64,000 nt of DNA, taken from Theobroma cacao (lineage: Eukaryota; Streptophyta; Magnoliopsida; Malvales; Malvaceae). The stretch spans positions 15,239,161 to 15,303,160 of the forward strand of contig NC_030859.1 of assembly GCF_000208745.1 (NCBI RefSeq). The letters are read 5' to 3'. Shown here one piece after another: positions 48,817 to 61,362 of this stretch. The stretch's first letter is position 1. The number at the start of each line of letters is the position of its first letter. Under the pieces are notes generated by a model. The model ran no database searches, was not told the origin of the DNA, and saw only the letters and a program-made list of their open reading frames with translations. The translations under genes were made by a program, and so were the position numbers.

Positions 48817-49559
48817 ATTAGCATATACATCGAGATTCAAATTAACTCTTCAATAGTTTAGCCCCTGTCACATGTAGGACAAAAAAAATCAAAAGCTACA
48901 CAAATCCTCATCTGGAGTAATCTCCCAACGAAGGCATCCTAAACATAATCATCACCCAGAGTAGTCTCAGTAGGGGTATCATATGATAATTGTCATCCAA
49001 AGTAGTCTCACAACGAATGGTATCATAAGCATAACCATCATCTGAAGTAATCTCCCAACGAATGGTATCAAGCATTGTAGGCAAGAATCATAAGCGAGAC
49101 TAAACCACAGCCCTCGTTCACCACCACCTTTAGAAGCACACATACAGTCACAAAGAAGACGCCACTCAACTATTAGTCAAAACAATGTCCAGAATTATCC
49201 CTCGGATGACACATAATCATTGGTAGACCATCAATGCCTTTATTACATCATACGTACACACGCACACACACATATAAATATATTATACTTCACCTCGATA
49301 ATCATGGCCCATTAGCCGCACATGCATCAACAGTCACATTTTAACTTAATCATGGCCTAATAGCCACACACACGTAAATAGTATGTAATCTCACATTTTT
49401 AAGCAATCTTGCCTCATAGCTCACATTTTCACATGTATTATATATAAATATCACAATAATTCGTTTCCTATGAAACATTCATCATATACTAGCACAATTC
49501 AATAGCATATTGGTCTACGTGTACTCAGCTAGACACAAGCACATCAAACATCTATCAGC
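48817..49559 (-). mobile_element. delta LTR fragment, reverse
   Basis: From about 48890 it matches 38070-38460 and 41405-41700: GGAGTAATCTCCCAACG units, GGCGAGACTAAACCAYAG-like text, the CACACA..CAGTCACA block and ATCATGGCCTAATAGCC. It could be the continuation of delta copy 1 (36165-37102), separated by later insertions, or an independent fragment. Confidence 0.65.
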
Positions 49560-50420
49560 TTGGTAAATCTCTAAACTCTCTCAATTACTCTTCAATTCTT
49601 GCTTGATTTTTAGCTCTATTTCTCCAGAAAAGCTATTACCGTCTTCCCTCTTGAATGCTCTTGAAAAACCTCCTAAATATATGTAAGGTGCCTTACTTTC
49701 CAATTTTCCATCAAAAGTTTATTTTTGGAAATTTAAGTGGTGTTGTGGCATTGATTTCTCAGTGCTGCGAAAAAGTCTTGGTGGCGTCGCAGCGTTACTT
49801 TTTTGGAGCCACAACAGTTTGCTCTCAACAGTTTGTATGGTGCACCTCTTCAGCTCAATGCCACAGCCACAATTCTCCTAGCGTTGTAGTGGTATCTCCT
49901 TTAGTGCTTAGCCATGAGTAACTCAGAGCTGTAGCCTTAGTCTCTATGCTGCCTTGTGTAGAGCTACCTCTATCTAGCATTTTTAGATGTGACTTTTATG
50001 TTGATCTAGTTCGAACTGGGTAAAGTGGTAAACATAGAAGTTACAGATCATTCTTTCAGCTTTCCACTGGATCAAAAATCACATCAATTGGACTTTTGTA
50101 GCTCAAGATATCTTTAAATTATTTCAGCATATATGAGTTACACCTTCAACATACTTATGCTATTATGACTCAATTTGACCTTGCTCATCACATATCTTGC
50201 ATAAAACCATGAGAGAAATCGACATTAACTTTTCTTAAAGTAAAATTAAAACAAAATAAAGTAAAATTGAACTATAACAACTTAATTTAACTATTCAACA
50301 TGTAATCTAACTTAACTCAGAAAAACAACTAAAATGCTAAAATCTGAACATAAAACTCAAAGATCTAGCTACATAAGCCCCCAAAATGTGTTGAAATAAC
50401 TTTAAATAATAGAGTTATCA
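49560..50420 (-). mobile_element. Truncated 3' LTR of Athila copy 2
   Basis: Minus strand begins TGATAACTCTATTATTTAAAG after a polypurine tract. It is cut off after about 860 bp by the delta fragment. GC-rich CCACAGC/GCTGCGA motifs cluster at 49755-49945. Confidence 0.75.
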
Positions 50421-50433
50421 CACCCCTAAACTT
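50421..50433 (-). other. Polypurine tract, Athila copy 2
   Basis: Minus strand AAGTTTAGGGGTG directly before the LTR start. Confidence 0.85.
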
Positions 50434-51904
50434 AAGATTTTGCTAGTCCTCGACCAAAACTAAAAACAAAAGGCAATAACTTAAACATGAAACCTTTAAC
50501 TAGACTTTAATTGCACCATTTCATTAATCACTTTTAATATCCCCAACAGTTAAGCCATATACATAACTTTGAGGCACATACAAATATTATTCAAGTTCAT
50601 GTTTCAATTTAAATGCAAGCGTATCATTAAGTAAATTTCTTTGTGTGTGTGCAATCTTTTCACCTAGAACATTGTACAATTCGGATAAGTTTACATTCGT
50701 AAAAAATTCAAATTTGTAATTAAATTCCATAAGTTTGCTTTTCATCTTTCTCTCCACTAATATAGACTAATACTAAATTAATGATCAATAGGACTTTAAT
50801 TAGCTTGTAATGTATGGCTAGGGTCAAGGTGGAATATGGGATAATGTATTGCTTAAATCAACCTAAGCATGGAGTCAATCTATGACCTATTACGAGCTTT
50901 ATTTTCCTCCACCTTGTATTACCCATTTTCATTGAGAATTTTCTTTTGTTAATCAATTCATCCTCTCTTTTTTTCTTCTTTCTTTCCCTTTTTCTTTTTC
51001 TCAATTTCACACCCCTACACTTATTTCTTTTGTTGGGTAGCTAGATGAATACAATCATATGGTGAACTTTTTTTCATTTTTCATCTTTACTACCTTTTTC
51101 ATACTTTAGCTCATAACATCCATAAATTGACTTATGTACTTAGGAATGAGGGATGCAAAAATTGTGGAAATATCTATAAAATGGCTCTAGGCTTAAAATT
51201 AAGTGTTCAAACAAAGAAAAGATGTCATTAGGCTCAAAGGGGAAACTAAGGATAAATTCTATAAAAGAGGGTTAAAAGGCTCAATCGGTCAAAAAATGGC
51301 TTAAATCATTTCCTTAACTAAGTATAGCCTAAGATTTTGCCTTGAGAGAGAATCAAACAAATTCTAAAATTTAATACATAATTCAAAATTTTCACGTTCA
51401 CATAAACCTTTTCTAAATATATACAATAAATTTAAGCAAAAGGCATAGTGCTCAAAATGTAGAAATTTCAACCTAACAGTAAAGCTTAGCATGAGAATTT
51501 ACATAACACTTAAACAATATTAACATGTTTTGAAGAATCAAGATAGGAATATAACTGAGTTATCATCATTGAATCTAGTTCAAATGCAAATGCACATGCA
51601 TAAATTTAAATTAAAAATTACTACATGACCACTAAATTTAAATTTCACCCTAAATTGGAAAATAACATTGTCCTCAATGTTAAAAAAATGTAAGAGAAAG
51701 GAATACTCCCCTAATTGGCAAGTCATCTCTAGATATCCTCATCCCCATCATCATCATGCAAGTCCTCCATTGTGGGATCCTCCCGGAGAGTAGGAAAAGA
51801 GTTCATATCCATACCGACATGTTTAGCATAAGCACGCAGCATTTTTTCCATGAACTGCATACAAGCTGCTTGATGATCCATTCGAAGTTCAAGCCATTCA
51901 TCCT
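50434..51904 (-). mobile_element. 3' non-coding region of Athila copy 2
   Basis: Parallel to 44646-46200 and 56936-58190. It contains no coding segment. The block near 51660-51760 (AACATTGTCCTCAATGTTA and CTCCCCTAAT) marks its junction to the extra ORF. Confidence 0.7.
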
Positions 51905-52781
51905 TTAAGACATGGAAAGATGTTGTGGTGGCCTCCGAGGTGGTGGATGGTGTGGAATTGAAGAAGAACTACCTCCGATAGCCAATAACTCTTGAGCATA
52001 AGATCGATTCATAATTTCGACATCAAACGATGCTTTAGGGTGCAAGATTTCTTCATTTTTATCCCAATTTATGCCTACTTTCTTGCACGAAGTAGTGATC
52101 AACAATGGATACCATAGTCCATCATGAGACAAGTGGTCCACTTGAACAAACTATTGCATACCACTTGGCCCACATTGACTGACATCCTAGAAATAATGGC
52201 ATATAACAAGTTAGCTCTATCCCTTGTTACGTCACTAATATGTTTCACAAAAAGTAGCCTTGCAGCCAAAAAGTGATACCAGAGCTTATGAACTGTCTTC
52301 ATGGTGTTGGCCTTAAAAGACATCGAAATGCCTTTAGTCATTTCCATTCTGTCCCCTCATCACAAAAGATGCCAAGAACCTCATCCAAATCAATGTTACC
52401 CGTCAAGAATTGGCCATAGTCATCATTGTCAATATTAGCTAAGTTATAAAATTGACTGATGGTTGCACTATCAAAACAAGCCTAACATCCACACATAAAT
52501 ACTTGGCCATGGAAGTGTTTAGTAGCATTGGTGTAGAATTCTTCAAAAACTAGTAAGACAGTGGCCTCAGGTTGTTCACAAAATTGCTACCATTGATGCA
52601 CAGTGTTGACTTTATGAACAGAACTATATAGCTCAAGATGTAGATCAATGCCACATTCCAAAATAAGGACTTTATGTACCAGTGACTAAGTATATCTCTT
52701 AGTTGCATCAGCAAATACAAATTTACTACGATCAAATTGAGTCCCACTACCACTCCCGGGAGTTCTTTTCTTGGGTGCCAT
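51905..52781 (-). pseudogene. Extra ORF of Athila copy 2 (plant transposon protein-like), broken
   Basis: Starts MAPKKRTPGSGSGTQFDRSK and can be followed to IGGSSSSIPHHPPP with several frameshifts and stops. It is clearly the same protein as 58196-59035: shared FVxADA near the start, NxDYGQFL / NGYGQYL in the middle, and GLWYPLLI..CKKVGINWD...LHPK near the end. It lies between integrase and the 3' LTR, where Athila elements have an env-like or accessory ORF. I recall a Pfam family described only as putative plant transposon protein that would fit; the function is unknown. Confidence 0.75.
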
Positions 52782-53649
52782 CCCTCTCACACAAATAGAA
52801 AGTACTGCTTCCAAAAACAAGCAACCGAAATCCAATTACATTACCCATTCAATTATATATTATTATTGTAAAACACAAACTACACCACCCATAAATTCCA
52901 TGGCAATTCAAATGTTGATTGGCAACATTCATCCTCATCAAATAACTAATTGCATCACAAATCCATGAAAAATAAAGGAAATCCAACACATCTAGTTTAA
53001 TCTAACAAAAAATAAAGCAACCCATTTACTAAGTTAATTATATGTTCCACAATATTCCTAGCTAACAAATCTGAAAAGTAATGGAGGAAATTGACATACT
53101 TGAGTGAAGAATGCAAAAAATGTGGAGGAGTGGAAGAACAACTTTACTTGTCACAAAAAAGTGATGAAAAGTAAGAAATTTCGGTGGGTGTGAAGTGGGT
53201 GGAAAGGAAAGGAAGAAATCTAAAGGTTAGAGAGAGAAAAAGAAACCCTAAAAGATGAATAGAAGGAAAAAATAGAAGAATTGAGGTAGTTAAAATAAAA
53301 GCCCCGTGACATGGCTCCAGCCCTTGCCCACTGTATGTGCCTGGTTAGGCATGCATCGCTATGGCATTTAGTGCTTGGCACCGCAACAACCTCTTCTTGG
53401 ATTTTTGTATGAGAAAAGGCCTGATTCACCAAGCCACAACGCTGAGTGCTATGGTCCTGTGATGCCATTTTTTTTTGGAATAATTTACCTTCACCTCATA
53501 AGATTCCCAGACCTACAAAAATCAAATAAAGAAAGATCAATCAAACTAGGACAGAACAAAAAAAAAAAACAAAGTAAAATTTATAAATAAATCAAAATTT
53601 TAAAAAAACTACTAAAATAAAGGATGTTAAGAAACTTGGGTTACCTCCC
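52782..53649 (-). mobile_element. Spacer between integrase and extra ORF, Athila copy 2
   Basis: Non-coding. Holds a GC-rich motif cluster (53300-53470) with GGCATTTAGTGC, GGCACCGCAAC and CACAACGCTGAGTGC-like palindromic pieces. Short frames here are chance. Confidence 0.65.
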
Positions 53650-56600
53650 AAGAAGGGTTTCATTTAAGGTCATTAGCTAGACTGTTGTGGAGATCATTTG
53701 GGGTCGGAGAGATGGACAGACAATCAATGTTTCGATCAATAGGCCTTCCATAATAATTCCTCAATCGTTGTCTATTCACATTGAATGTCTTATAGTTCAA
53801 CCCATCAACTATTTCCATTACTCTATGTGGAAACACCTTTGACACACTAAAGAGTCCTCACCATCTTGATTTCAACTTTCTTAGAAATAACTTAAATCAT
53901 GAATTAAACAACAATACTTGCTGATCTAGCTTCAAATGTCACTCGACAATCTTTTGATCATGCCATTTCTTTGTCTTTTCCTATATAAATTAGCATTCTC
54001 ATAAGCATCCAAGAGAATTACATCCATGTCATTTAATTGAAGCAATTTTTTCTCACCTACTACCTTTAAATCAAAATTCAATTTCTTAGTGGCCCAAAAT
54101 GCACTATATTCTAATTCAACTAGGAGCTGACATAATTTTCCAAACACCAACTGATATGGGGACATACCTATTGGAGTTTTGTAAGCTATTCTATATGCCC
54201 ACAATGCATCATCTAATCTATTGGCCTAGTATTTCTGTGACGGTGATACCACTTTTTCTAGAAATTTTTTGATTTCCCAATTTGATACTTCTACTTGTTT
54301 GCTTGTCTGAGGGTGATAAGCTGTGGTTACCTTGTGTGACACTCCATACTTTGTGAGTAATGCTGAAAAATATTTATTGCAAAAATGACTTACTTCATCG
54401 CTCACAATAGCTCTTGGTGTACCAAATCTGAGTAAATGTTTTCTTTAAAAATTTCATCACCACTTTAGCTTCGTTTGTAAGCGGGGCTGAAGCTTCTGCC
54501 CATTTTGACATATAGTTGACAATCACCAAGATGTATCGATTGTTGAAGGACGATATGAATGGTCCCATGAAATCGATTCCCCAGACATCGAAAATCTCCA
54601 ATTCCAAAATGTTGTTAAGCGACATCTCATGTCTTTTGGAAATGTTTCCCACTCTTTGAAATCTGTCACAATGTAACATAAAGTTATAAGTGTCTTTGAA
54701 TAATATTGGCCAATACAAACTTGATTAAAGAACTTTGGCCGTTGTTCTATCACCTCCAAATGACCCCCATATTTTGATTAGTGAAATGTATCAACACGTT
54801 TTCAACCTTTTCCTTTATAATGCACCTTCTTATAATTCTGTCAACACATTGCTTAAACCAAAATGGTTCATCCCATATATAATATTTAACATCATGCTAA
54901 AATTTCTTGCTCTGTTGAGAAGTTAAATTTGGAGGTAGAAGCTTACTTGGAATGAAGTTGACATAATCAGCATACCATGGTAATTTCTTATGACCAACAA
55001 CCAATAATTGTTCATTAGGGAAAGTTTCATTGATGAAATTCACATTTTTACCTTGGTTGTCATGCTTTAATCTTGACAAATAGTTGGTTACTTGGATTTT
55101 TAAACCTTTTCTGTCTCTGATTTCTGAGTCGAATTATTGTAACTTATTAGCCTTGGCTTGGCATCTTTTTTAGCAATCAAATACTTAATTGCAAAATGGT
55201 CAATATAAACAATGACTTTAGTGCCAATCAACTATGAGTGAAATTTGTCAAATGCATACACAGTAGTGGTGCAGTGCATTTGAGTTTCATTAAAGGTTTT
55301 ACTTGCATAATATATAGAATTAAAAATTTTATTCTTTCTCTGTCCTAACACTATACCAACATCATGATCACTAGCATCACACATAAGTTCAAATGGGAGT
55401 AACCAATCAGGAACTACATTAATGAGTGCAGTTGTTAACTTCTTTTTCAATTCTATAAATGCAGCATGACATGGATCATCAAATTTAAATGGTATATCTT
55501 TTTCTAAAAGATTACATAAAGGTTTGGCAATTTTGGAGAAATCCTTAATGAATCGTCGATAGAAACAGACAAGTCCAAGGAAACTCTGAATACCTTTTCT
55601 CGAGATTGGTGGTGAAAGCTTTTTGATGGTCTTAATGTTGGCTTTGTCAACCTCCAATCCCTTGCTAGACACCTTGTGACCAAGAACAATGGCCTATTGC
55701 ACCATAAACTGGCATTTCTCCCACTTTAAAACCAAGTTTGTCTCATTACATCTTTGCAACACCCTATCAAGATTGAACAGACATTCATGAAAATTATTGC
55801 CAAAGATTGAGAAATCATCCATAAATACCTCTATAGGTTTATCCACCATATCCGAGAAGGTGGACATCCTTCTAAATACTAAAGTACCATATGGACACAT
55901 GAAGGTTCTTTTCTCTTAATCTTTTGGTGTAATGGTAATTTGATTGTAGCCTAAGCATTCATCCAAGAAACAATAATACTCTCTTCCAGCTAACCTATCT
56001 AACATTTGGCCAATGAAACATAAAGGAAAATTATCTTTTCTTATAGTCTTCTTGAGCTTACTGTAATCCGTGCATACTTTCCATCTAGTGACTATCGGTG
56101 TGGTAATGAGCTCATTGTTTTCATTAGCCACCACCGTCATCCCACCTTTCTTTGGTATGCATTGCACCAGGCTTACCCATTTGTGATCTGAAATAAGATA
56201 AATGATGCCTGCATCTAGCCACTTGATTATTTCCTTTTTGAGTACCTCTTTCATAATTGGATTTAATCACCTCTGATGCTCAATAGTGGCTCTGTGATTA
56301 TCCTCCAACAAAATTTTGTGTATGCATATTGACGAACTTATCCCCTTAATATCAGTTATTGACCACCCTAGTGCGTTTTTGTGCTCTCTCAAAACTCTAA
56401 GTAGCTTTTCTTCTTACTTGTTAGCAAGATCAGATGCAACAATAACTCTAAGAGTAGATGAGTTTCCAAGATATGCATACCTCAAATGTTTTGGCAATGG
56501 TTTGAGTTCTAACTTAAGGGGATCCTCAATTGAAGGTTTTACTAGTGAGGATGAAGAGGAAGACAAATCTAACAATTCAAGCTGAGTTCTCAATACTCGA

Positions 56601-56935
56601 GATGGAGCATTCAAGGCATTGACACATTCTATAACTTCTTCATTGTTAGGCTCAAATTCAGAAATCAATGATACTGCAAGTGGTTCAATATGATGATTTT
56701 CCATGAATACTTCACTCGTGGCCATATCAATCACACTAATTGCAAAACACTCATCATCATCATTAGTGAACTTTAAGGCATGAAAGATATTAAATGTTAG
56801 CTCTTGATCTTGTACTCGTAAGGTAAGTTCTCCCTTCTCAACACCAATGAGTGCTCCAACTGTGCATAAGAAAGGCCTCTCAAGGATAAAAGGAACCTCT
56901 CTATCTTCCTCCATAGCAAGAACCAATAGGAGTTT
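53650..56935 (-). pseudogene. Athila copy 2 pol (protease, RT, RNaseH, integrase), decayed
   Basis: Minus strand, in order. Protease to linker 56926-56414 (PFILERPFL..., LELKPLPKHLRYAYLG). RT 56300-55680: KKEIIKWLDAGIIY, KKGGMTVV, RKDNFPL, MLDRLAG, then FRRM joined directly to STFSDMV, so about 17 residues including the normal PFGLCNAPATFQ are missing in frame, then FMDDFS (catalytic DD intact). RNaseH 55680-55130: FYRRFIKDFSKIAKPLCNLL and LMCDASDHDVG. Integrase 54760-53930: [42 protein letters not shown]; then the C-terminal tail to 53660 (KVFPHRVMEIVD, VNRQRLRNYYG). Multiple stops and shifts. No gag or 5' LTR: the 5' end is fused at 56935 to another element. Confidence 0.88.
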
Positions 56936-58195
56936 ATAAAGCTTGTAATGTATAGCTAGGGTCCTGGTAAGATAAAGGATATTAATGTGGCTTAAATCAC
57001 CCTAAGCGCATAATTATTCTAAGACCTATATATAGAGCTTTATTTTAATTCTCCAAGTACACATTTTCTTCCACATTTGACTTTTCTTTTGTTTAACATT
57101 TTTTTCTTTTTTTTTCCACAATTTCACACCTCTAACCTTTTTCTTTGCATTAGGAAATGGAGTGATTTTTAACATTTTGAACTTTTTATTCACATCAACA
57201 TCACCTTTCCACCTTTATCAACATTTTGCTCAATCTATATTTCCTAAAACAATATACATGCTTAGGAGCGAGGGTTGTAAAATTAGAAGTTTTATTTTAA
57301 GGCTAGGCTCAATTATTATGTAGTTAAACAAAGAAAAGAGAAATTAGGCTTAACGGGGTATACTAGGGATAAAAATTTTAAAAGGTTGGCTTTTAGGCTC
57401 AAACAATTCTAAGATAGCCTAAATCATGTCCCTAATTAAGCCTAGGATTTCATCTTGAGAGGAATCAAGCAAATTTTAGAATTCATGACATAATCTAAAT
57501 TTTATATTAACATAAACCTCCTCTAGATATTCATAATAATTCAAAGAAAAAGATATAGTGTTCAAAATTATGGAAATCACATCCTAACAAAGATACTTAA
57601 CAAAATAATTTAGCATGAATCCAAACAAAAACCTTATTCACTAAAAGCTAAGAATTCAAGACAACTAATTATCATCATTGGATAGAGAAATCATCGAATA
57701 TTGGCACAACTTTACTTTGGATTCCTAAAATTTAAGCAACTAATAAATTCATTTACTAAGTAATCCTAAATTATTTATAAATCTAGATGCGCATACAAAT
57801 AAAACTAAATCTAAAACTTCTATAGAATATTCATCACTAGAAAAAGTAAATTCACTATCCCAAACTTAAACTAAACATTGTTTTCAATGTTAGAAAAAAT
57901 AAAGGAAAGGTAAAGACTACTCCCCTGATGGTTGCATGAATTCGGAGAAGCTCTAATCCTCTTTCTCGTCTCTATTATCGTCTACCTCATTGGCACCCTT
58001 AGGAGGATTTGGTGTTGGTGGAAGACTAAACATGTCCATTCCCATAAAATCATCATAAGCTCGAAACATGTGGTCCATATGTTGATTACATTAGGTCAGA
58101 TAAGTCATGCGTTCCTCAAAGTAGTTCCCAAGTTGCTCAACTAAGTGCTCACGGTTCTCAATTCTCTGAGTCATTGACAATTGTTGGTGTCTTGG
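56936..58195 (-). mobile_element. 3' non-coding region of Athila copy 3, truncated
   Basis: From the minus-strand side it parallels 46200-45060 of derivative 1 and stops there. About 430 bp, the polypurine tract and the 3' LTR are missing, and pol of copy 2 begins at once. Confidence 0.75.
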
Positions 58196-59035
58196 TCAAG
58201 GGGGTGGAGGATGGAATGCAGAAGAAGAACTACCCTCAATAGAATTTTGAGGTTGTCTAAGGATGAGATTGAGATCAATTGAAAGTTTAGGGTGTAACAA
58301 CTCCTCACTAACATCCCAATTTACACCAGTTTTCTTGCACAAAGCTATAATCAGAGAAGGGAACCACAAGCCTTCATGCTTTGATTGTGTAGTGTGAATT
58401 ATGGCTTTGTAAATTAGTCGTTCAATACCAATTGTGTGTCCAGTCATGATGGAATGGATAAAGATGTCTTAATCTTTTGTGACATCACTAAGATGTGTTG
58501 TAAGAAGTAATTTGGAAGTCACAAAATATAACCATATCTTAAAAATGGGTTTCACCACATTCCTCTTGAATGATATTGGTGCATTATTGAAGAATCGCCA
58601 TTGAGCGCTCTCCTTACAGAGTATATGAATGATATCATCCCAATCCTCATGCTCAACCAAATATTGACCATATCCATTGTTTTCAATATCAAGAGTTTCA
58701 TAAAATTCATTGATGGCATGGTTCAAGAATGGAACTAATTTACCTCGCACAAAAACAAAATCACTAGTAGCTTTAACAGCGTTAACATAAAATTCTCTTA
58801 CCAGAGGGATACTCGCAACTATTGGCGAGGCACAAAATTTTTGCCAGTGGTGTCCATCAATCATTAGTTGAAGGTCAAGGTGTGTGATCAACCCTTGATC
58901 CAGTCCTCGTTCGGGTATTGCAATTTTGTTGGCACGAGAACTTGTGTGTCTAGCCACAACATCAGCTAACACAAATCTAGTATGATCGAACGAACCACTG
59001 AAATTTTTCCTTGCTCGTTGAGGTGCCATTTTCAA
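58196..59035 (-). pseudogene. Extra ORF of Athila copy 3 (plant transposon protein-like), one stop
   Basis: A single frame of about 279 codons interrupted only by a stop at 58469-58471; the part after the stop (58447-58196) is in the same frame. It begins MKMAPQRARKNFSGSFDHTR. Recognisable blocks are RFVLADVVARH, then HWQKFCASP, EFYETLDIENNGYGQYLVEH, WRFFNNAP, and near the end GLWFPSLI..CKKTGVNWD..EELLHPK, finishing in a proline run. No transmembrane helix or signal peptide stands out, which argues against a typical envelope protein. It is far better preserved than the integrase upstream. Function is unknown. Confidence 0.8.
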
Positions 59036-60179
59036 ATTTCCTATAATTAATTCTCAACTAAAAGAAAAGAAAAGTACCAACAAAACATAATAGACCACCA
59101 ACAATATTAGCCCATATGCCTTCTTATCATAATCAAATAATGTCCATAGTATCAAGTAAAAATCTAGCAATTAAATTGTTCTAGATTTCTAGGCATAAAA
59201 AAATAATTTAAAATCAAGAAACTTACCCATATTTCCAATTTCAATTTACTTGTAAAATTTAAAGCACAAATCCAAACAATCTACTATACCCATGAAATAA
59301 CTAAGCACAATGTCCCAAGAATCATCAATACTCATCACAAATTTCCAACAAAATTAATAATGTGAAGTAAGTCAACAATATTTATTAAAAAAATGAAAAA
59401 AAAACAAGAAAAAAAGAATATATACACATATATATAAATATAGAAAGAAANTCATCACAAATTTCCAACAAAATTAATAATGTGAAGTAAGTCAACAATA
59501 TTTATTAAAAAAATGAAAAAAAAACAAGAAAAAAAGAATATATACACATATATATAAATATGAAGAAAAGAAATATTGAAACTTACTTGAAAGTTGGAGC
59601 AAAGTTGTTGAAAATAAGTGTCAAGGGAAGAGGTAGGTAATGGGTATGGAAGATATTGAGGAAGGGATAAGAGTGGGTTGAAGAGAAGAAAAGTAGAGAC
59701 GGAAAATGATGGGTAGGAGTGAAGATAAAAAAGTGCAAAAATTTACACTAAAAACAATGAGAGGGGTGCTGAGGTTAACGGTGGTCTAATATGGGAGGGG
59801 AGGGCTGTCTAATGTTAGAAGCCCAAAGGGAGTTTATTGGGTAGTGGGCTGCCCATTGTTGGTAACCCACTTCAGGTGGACCACGGCTGTGAGTCAACCT
59901 ATAAGGCCGCAGCCTAGCTTTATGCGCCACAACCCACGAGGTTTAAAGTCATTAAGCTATAACCTCCCTTTAGGGGAGCCGTGGCCCTAATAACCCTTCT
60001 TTTTTGAATTTTTCTTAACTTCTTTTTTATATTTTTTGGATAGGCTATACATACTTGCAAAATAAAAATAAATTGTTAATAATTTGCAATAATAATAAAT
60101 ATAAATAAATGAAATTAACTTAGAGAAATTAAATTGAATTAAAATGATTGTGCCTCTTAAGAAGCGTTTGATTTATAGT
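59036..60179 (-). mobile_element. Spacer between integrase and extra ORF, Athila copy 3
   Basis: Non-coding. Includes the duplicated segment around the N at 59451 and a GC-rich cluster (59770-60000) with CCACGGCTGTGAG, GGCCGCAGCC, GCGCCACAACCC and GGGAGCCGTGGCCC motifs, in the same place as the cluster at 53300-53470 in copy 2. Confidence 0.65.
59332..59561. repeat. Exact 110-bp duplication around a single N
   Basis: 59332-59441 is repeated without change at 59452-59561, with one N at 59451 between. This looks like an unmerged contig overlap and not biology. Confidence 0.9.
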
Positions 60180-61362
60180 CATCAGCTTGACATTCTCTGA
60201 TTGAAAATGCTTCAATAAGCATGATTGAGGATATTTGACGATCAAAATCACCATCCCAATAGTGCTTTAATCATTGCCCATTCACTTTGAAAGTTGATTT
60301 ATCATTAGCCACCTTTACTACTCCATGAGAATATACTTTTGTCATAATGAAAGGTCCAGACCAATGAGATTTCAGCTTTCTAGGAAATAATCTCAAACGA
60401 GAATTGTATAGGACAACATGTTGGCCAAGCTTAAAACTTCTCCTTATGATTTTCTAGTCATGCCATCGTTTCGTCTTCTTTTTATAGATTCTTGCACTCT
60501 CATATGCTTCTTGACGAAATTCATCCATCTCATTGAGTTGCAAAAGAAGTTTTTCTCTAGCTACTTGAAGATCAAAAATAAGCTTTTTAATTGCCCAATA
60601 TGCCTTGTGTTCAAGCTCAACTGGAAGATGACAATCTTTTCCAAAGTTGGAGTTTTATATGCAGTTCTATAAGCCCATAAACCATCATCCAACTTTTTGG
60701 ACTAATCTTTTCTAGAAGGACAAATAATCTTCTATAAAATTCTTTTAATTTCTCAATTTGAAACTTCAGCTTGGCCACTTGTTTGAGGATGATAAGCAGT
60801 GTCTATTTTGTACTTGACTCCATATTTGGCATGATTGCCTCAAAATTTTTGTTGCAGAAGTGAGTCCTTTTATCACTAATTATGACTCTAAGTGTACCAA
60901 AATGTGTAAAGATGTTCTTTTGCAATAAGTTTATCACTACCTTAGGGTCGTTTCTTAGTAATGCAACAGCTTCAACCCATTTTGTGGCATAATCACCAAC
61001 AACCAAGATGTATTTATTATTGAAGGATAAAATGAATGGACCTATAAAATCAATTCCCCACACATCAAAAATTTCAAATTCTAGGATGTTGTTGAGAGGT
61101 ATCTCATGTCTACTAGATATATTGCCATTCTTTGACATCTATCACATCTTTCAACAAAATTATAAGCATCTTTGAAAAGATAAGGCCAATAAAAACCTGA
61201 TTTTAGAACCTTTGCATCAATTCGTCTTCCCTCATAATGTCCTCCATAATCAGATGAATGGCAATGGTGAAGAATATTTTCCAATTCTTCTTCAAGAAGA
61301 CACTTTCTAATTATTTAATCTCCACAACGCTTGTAAAGAAAAGGCTCATCCCACATGTAATA
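60180..61362 (-). pseudogene. Athila copy 3 integrase fragment
   Basis: Minus strand from 61362: zinc-finger region with YYMWDEPFLYKRCGD, HCHSSDYGGHYEGRR and CDRCQR, then the core [47 protein letters not shown] (second catalytic D intact). After a deletion the C-terminal part follows: PVELEHKAYWAIKKL, LLQLNEMDEFRQEAYESA and VNGQ.LKHYWDGDFD near 60270. Cut at its 5' side by the alpha LTR at 61363. Only a few stops and shifts. Confidence 0.87.
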
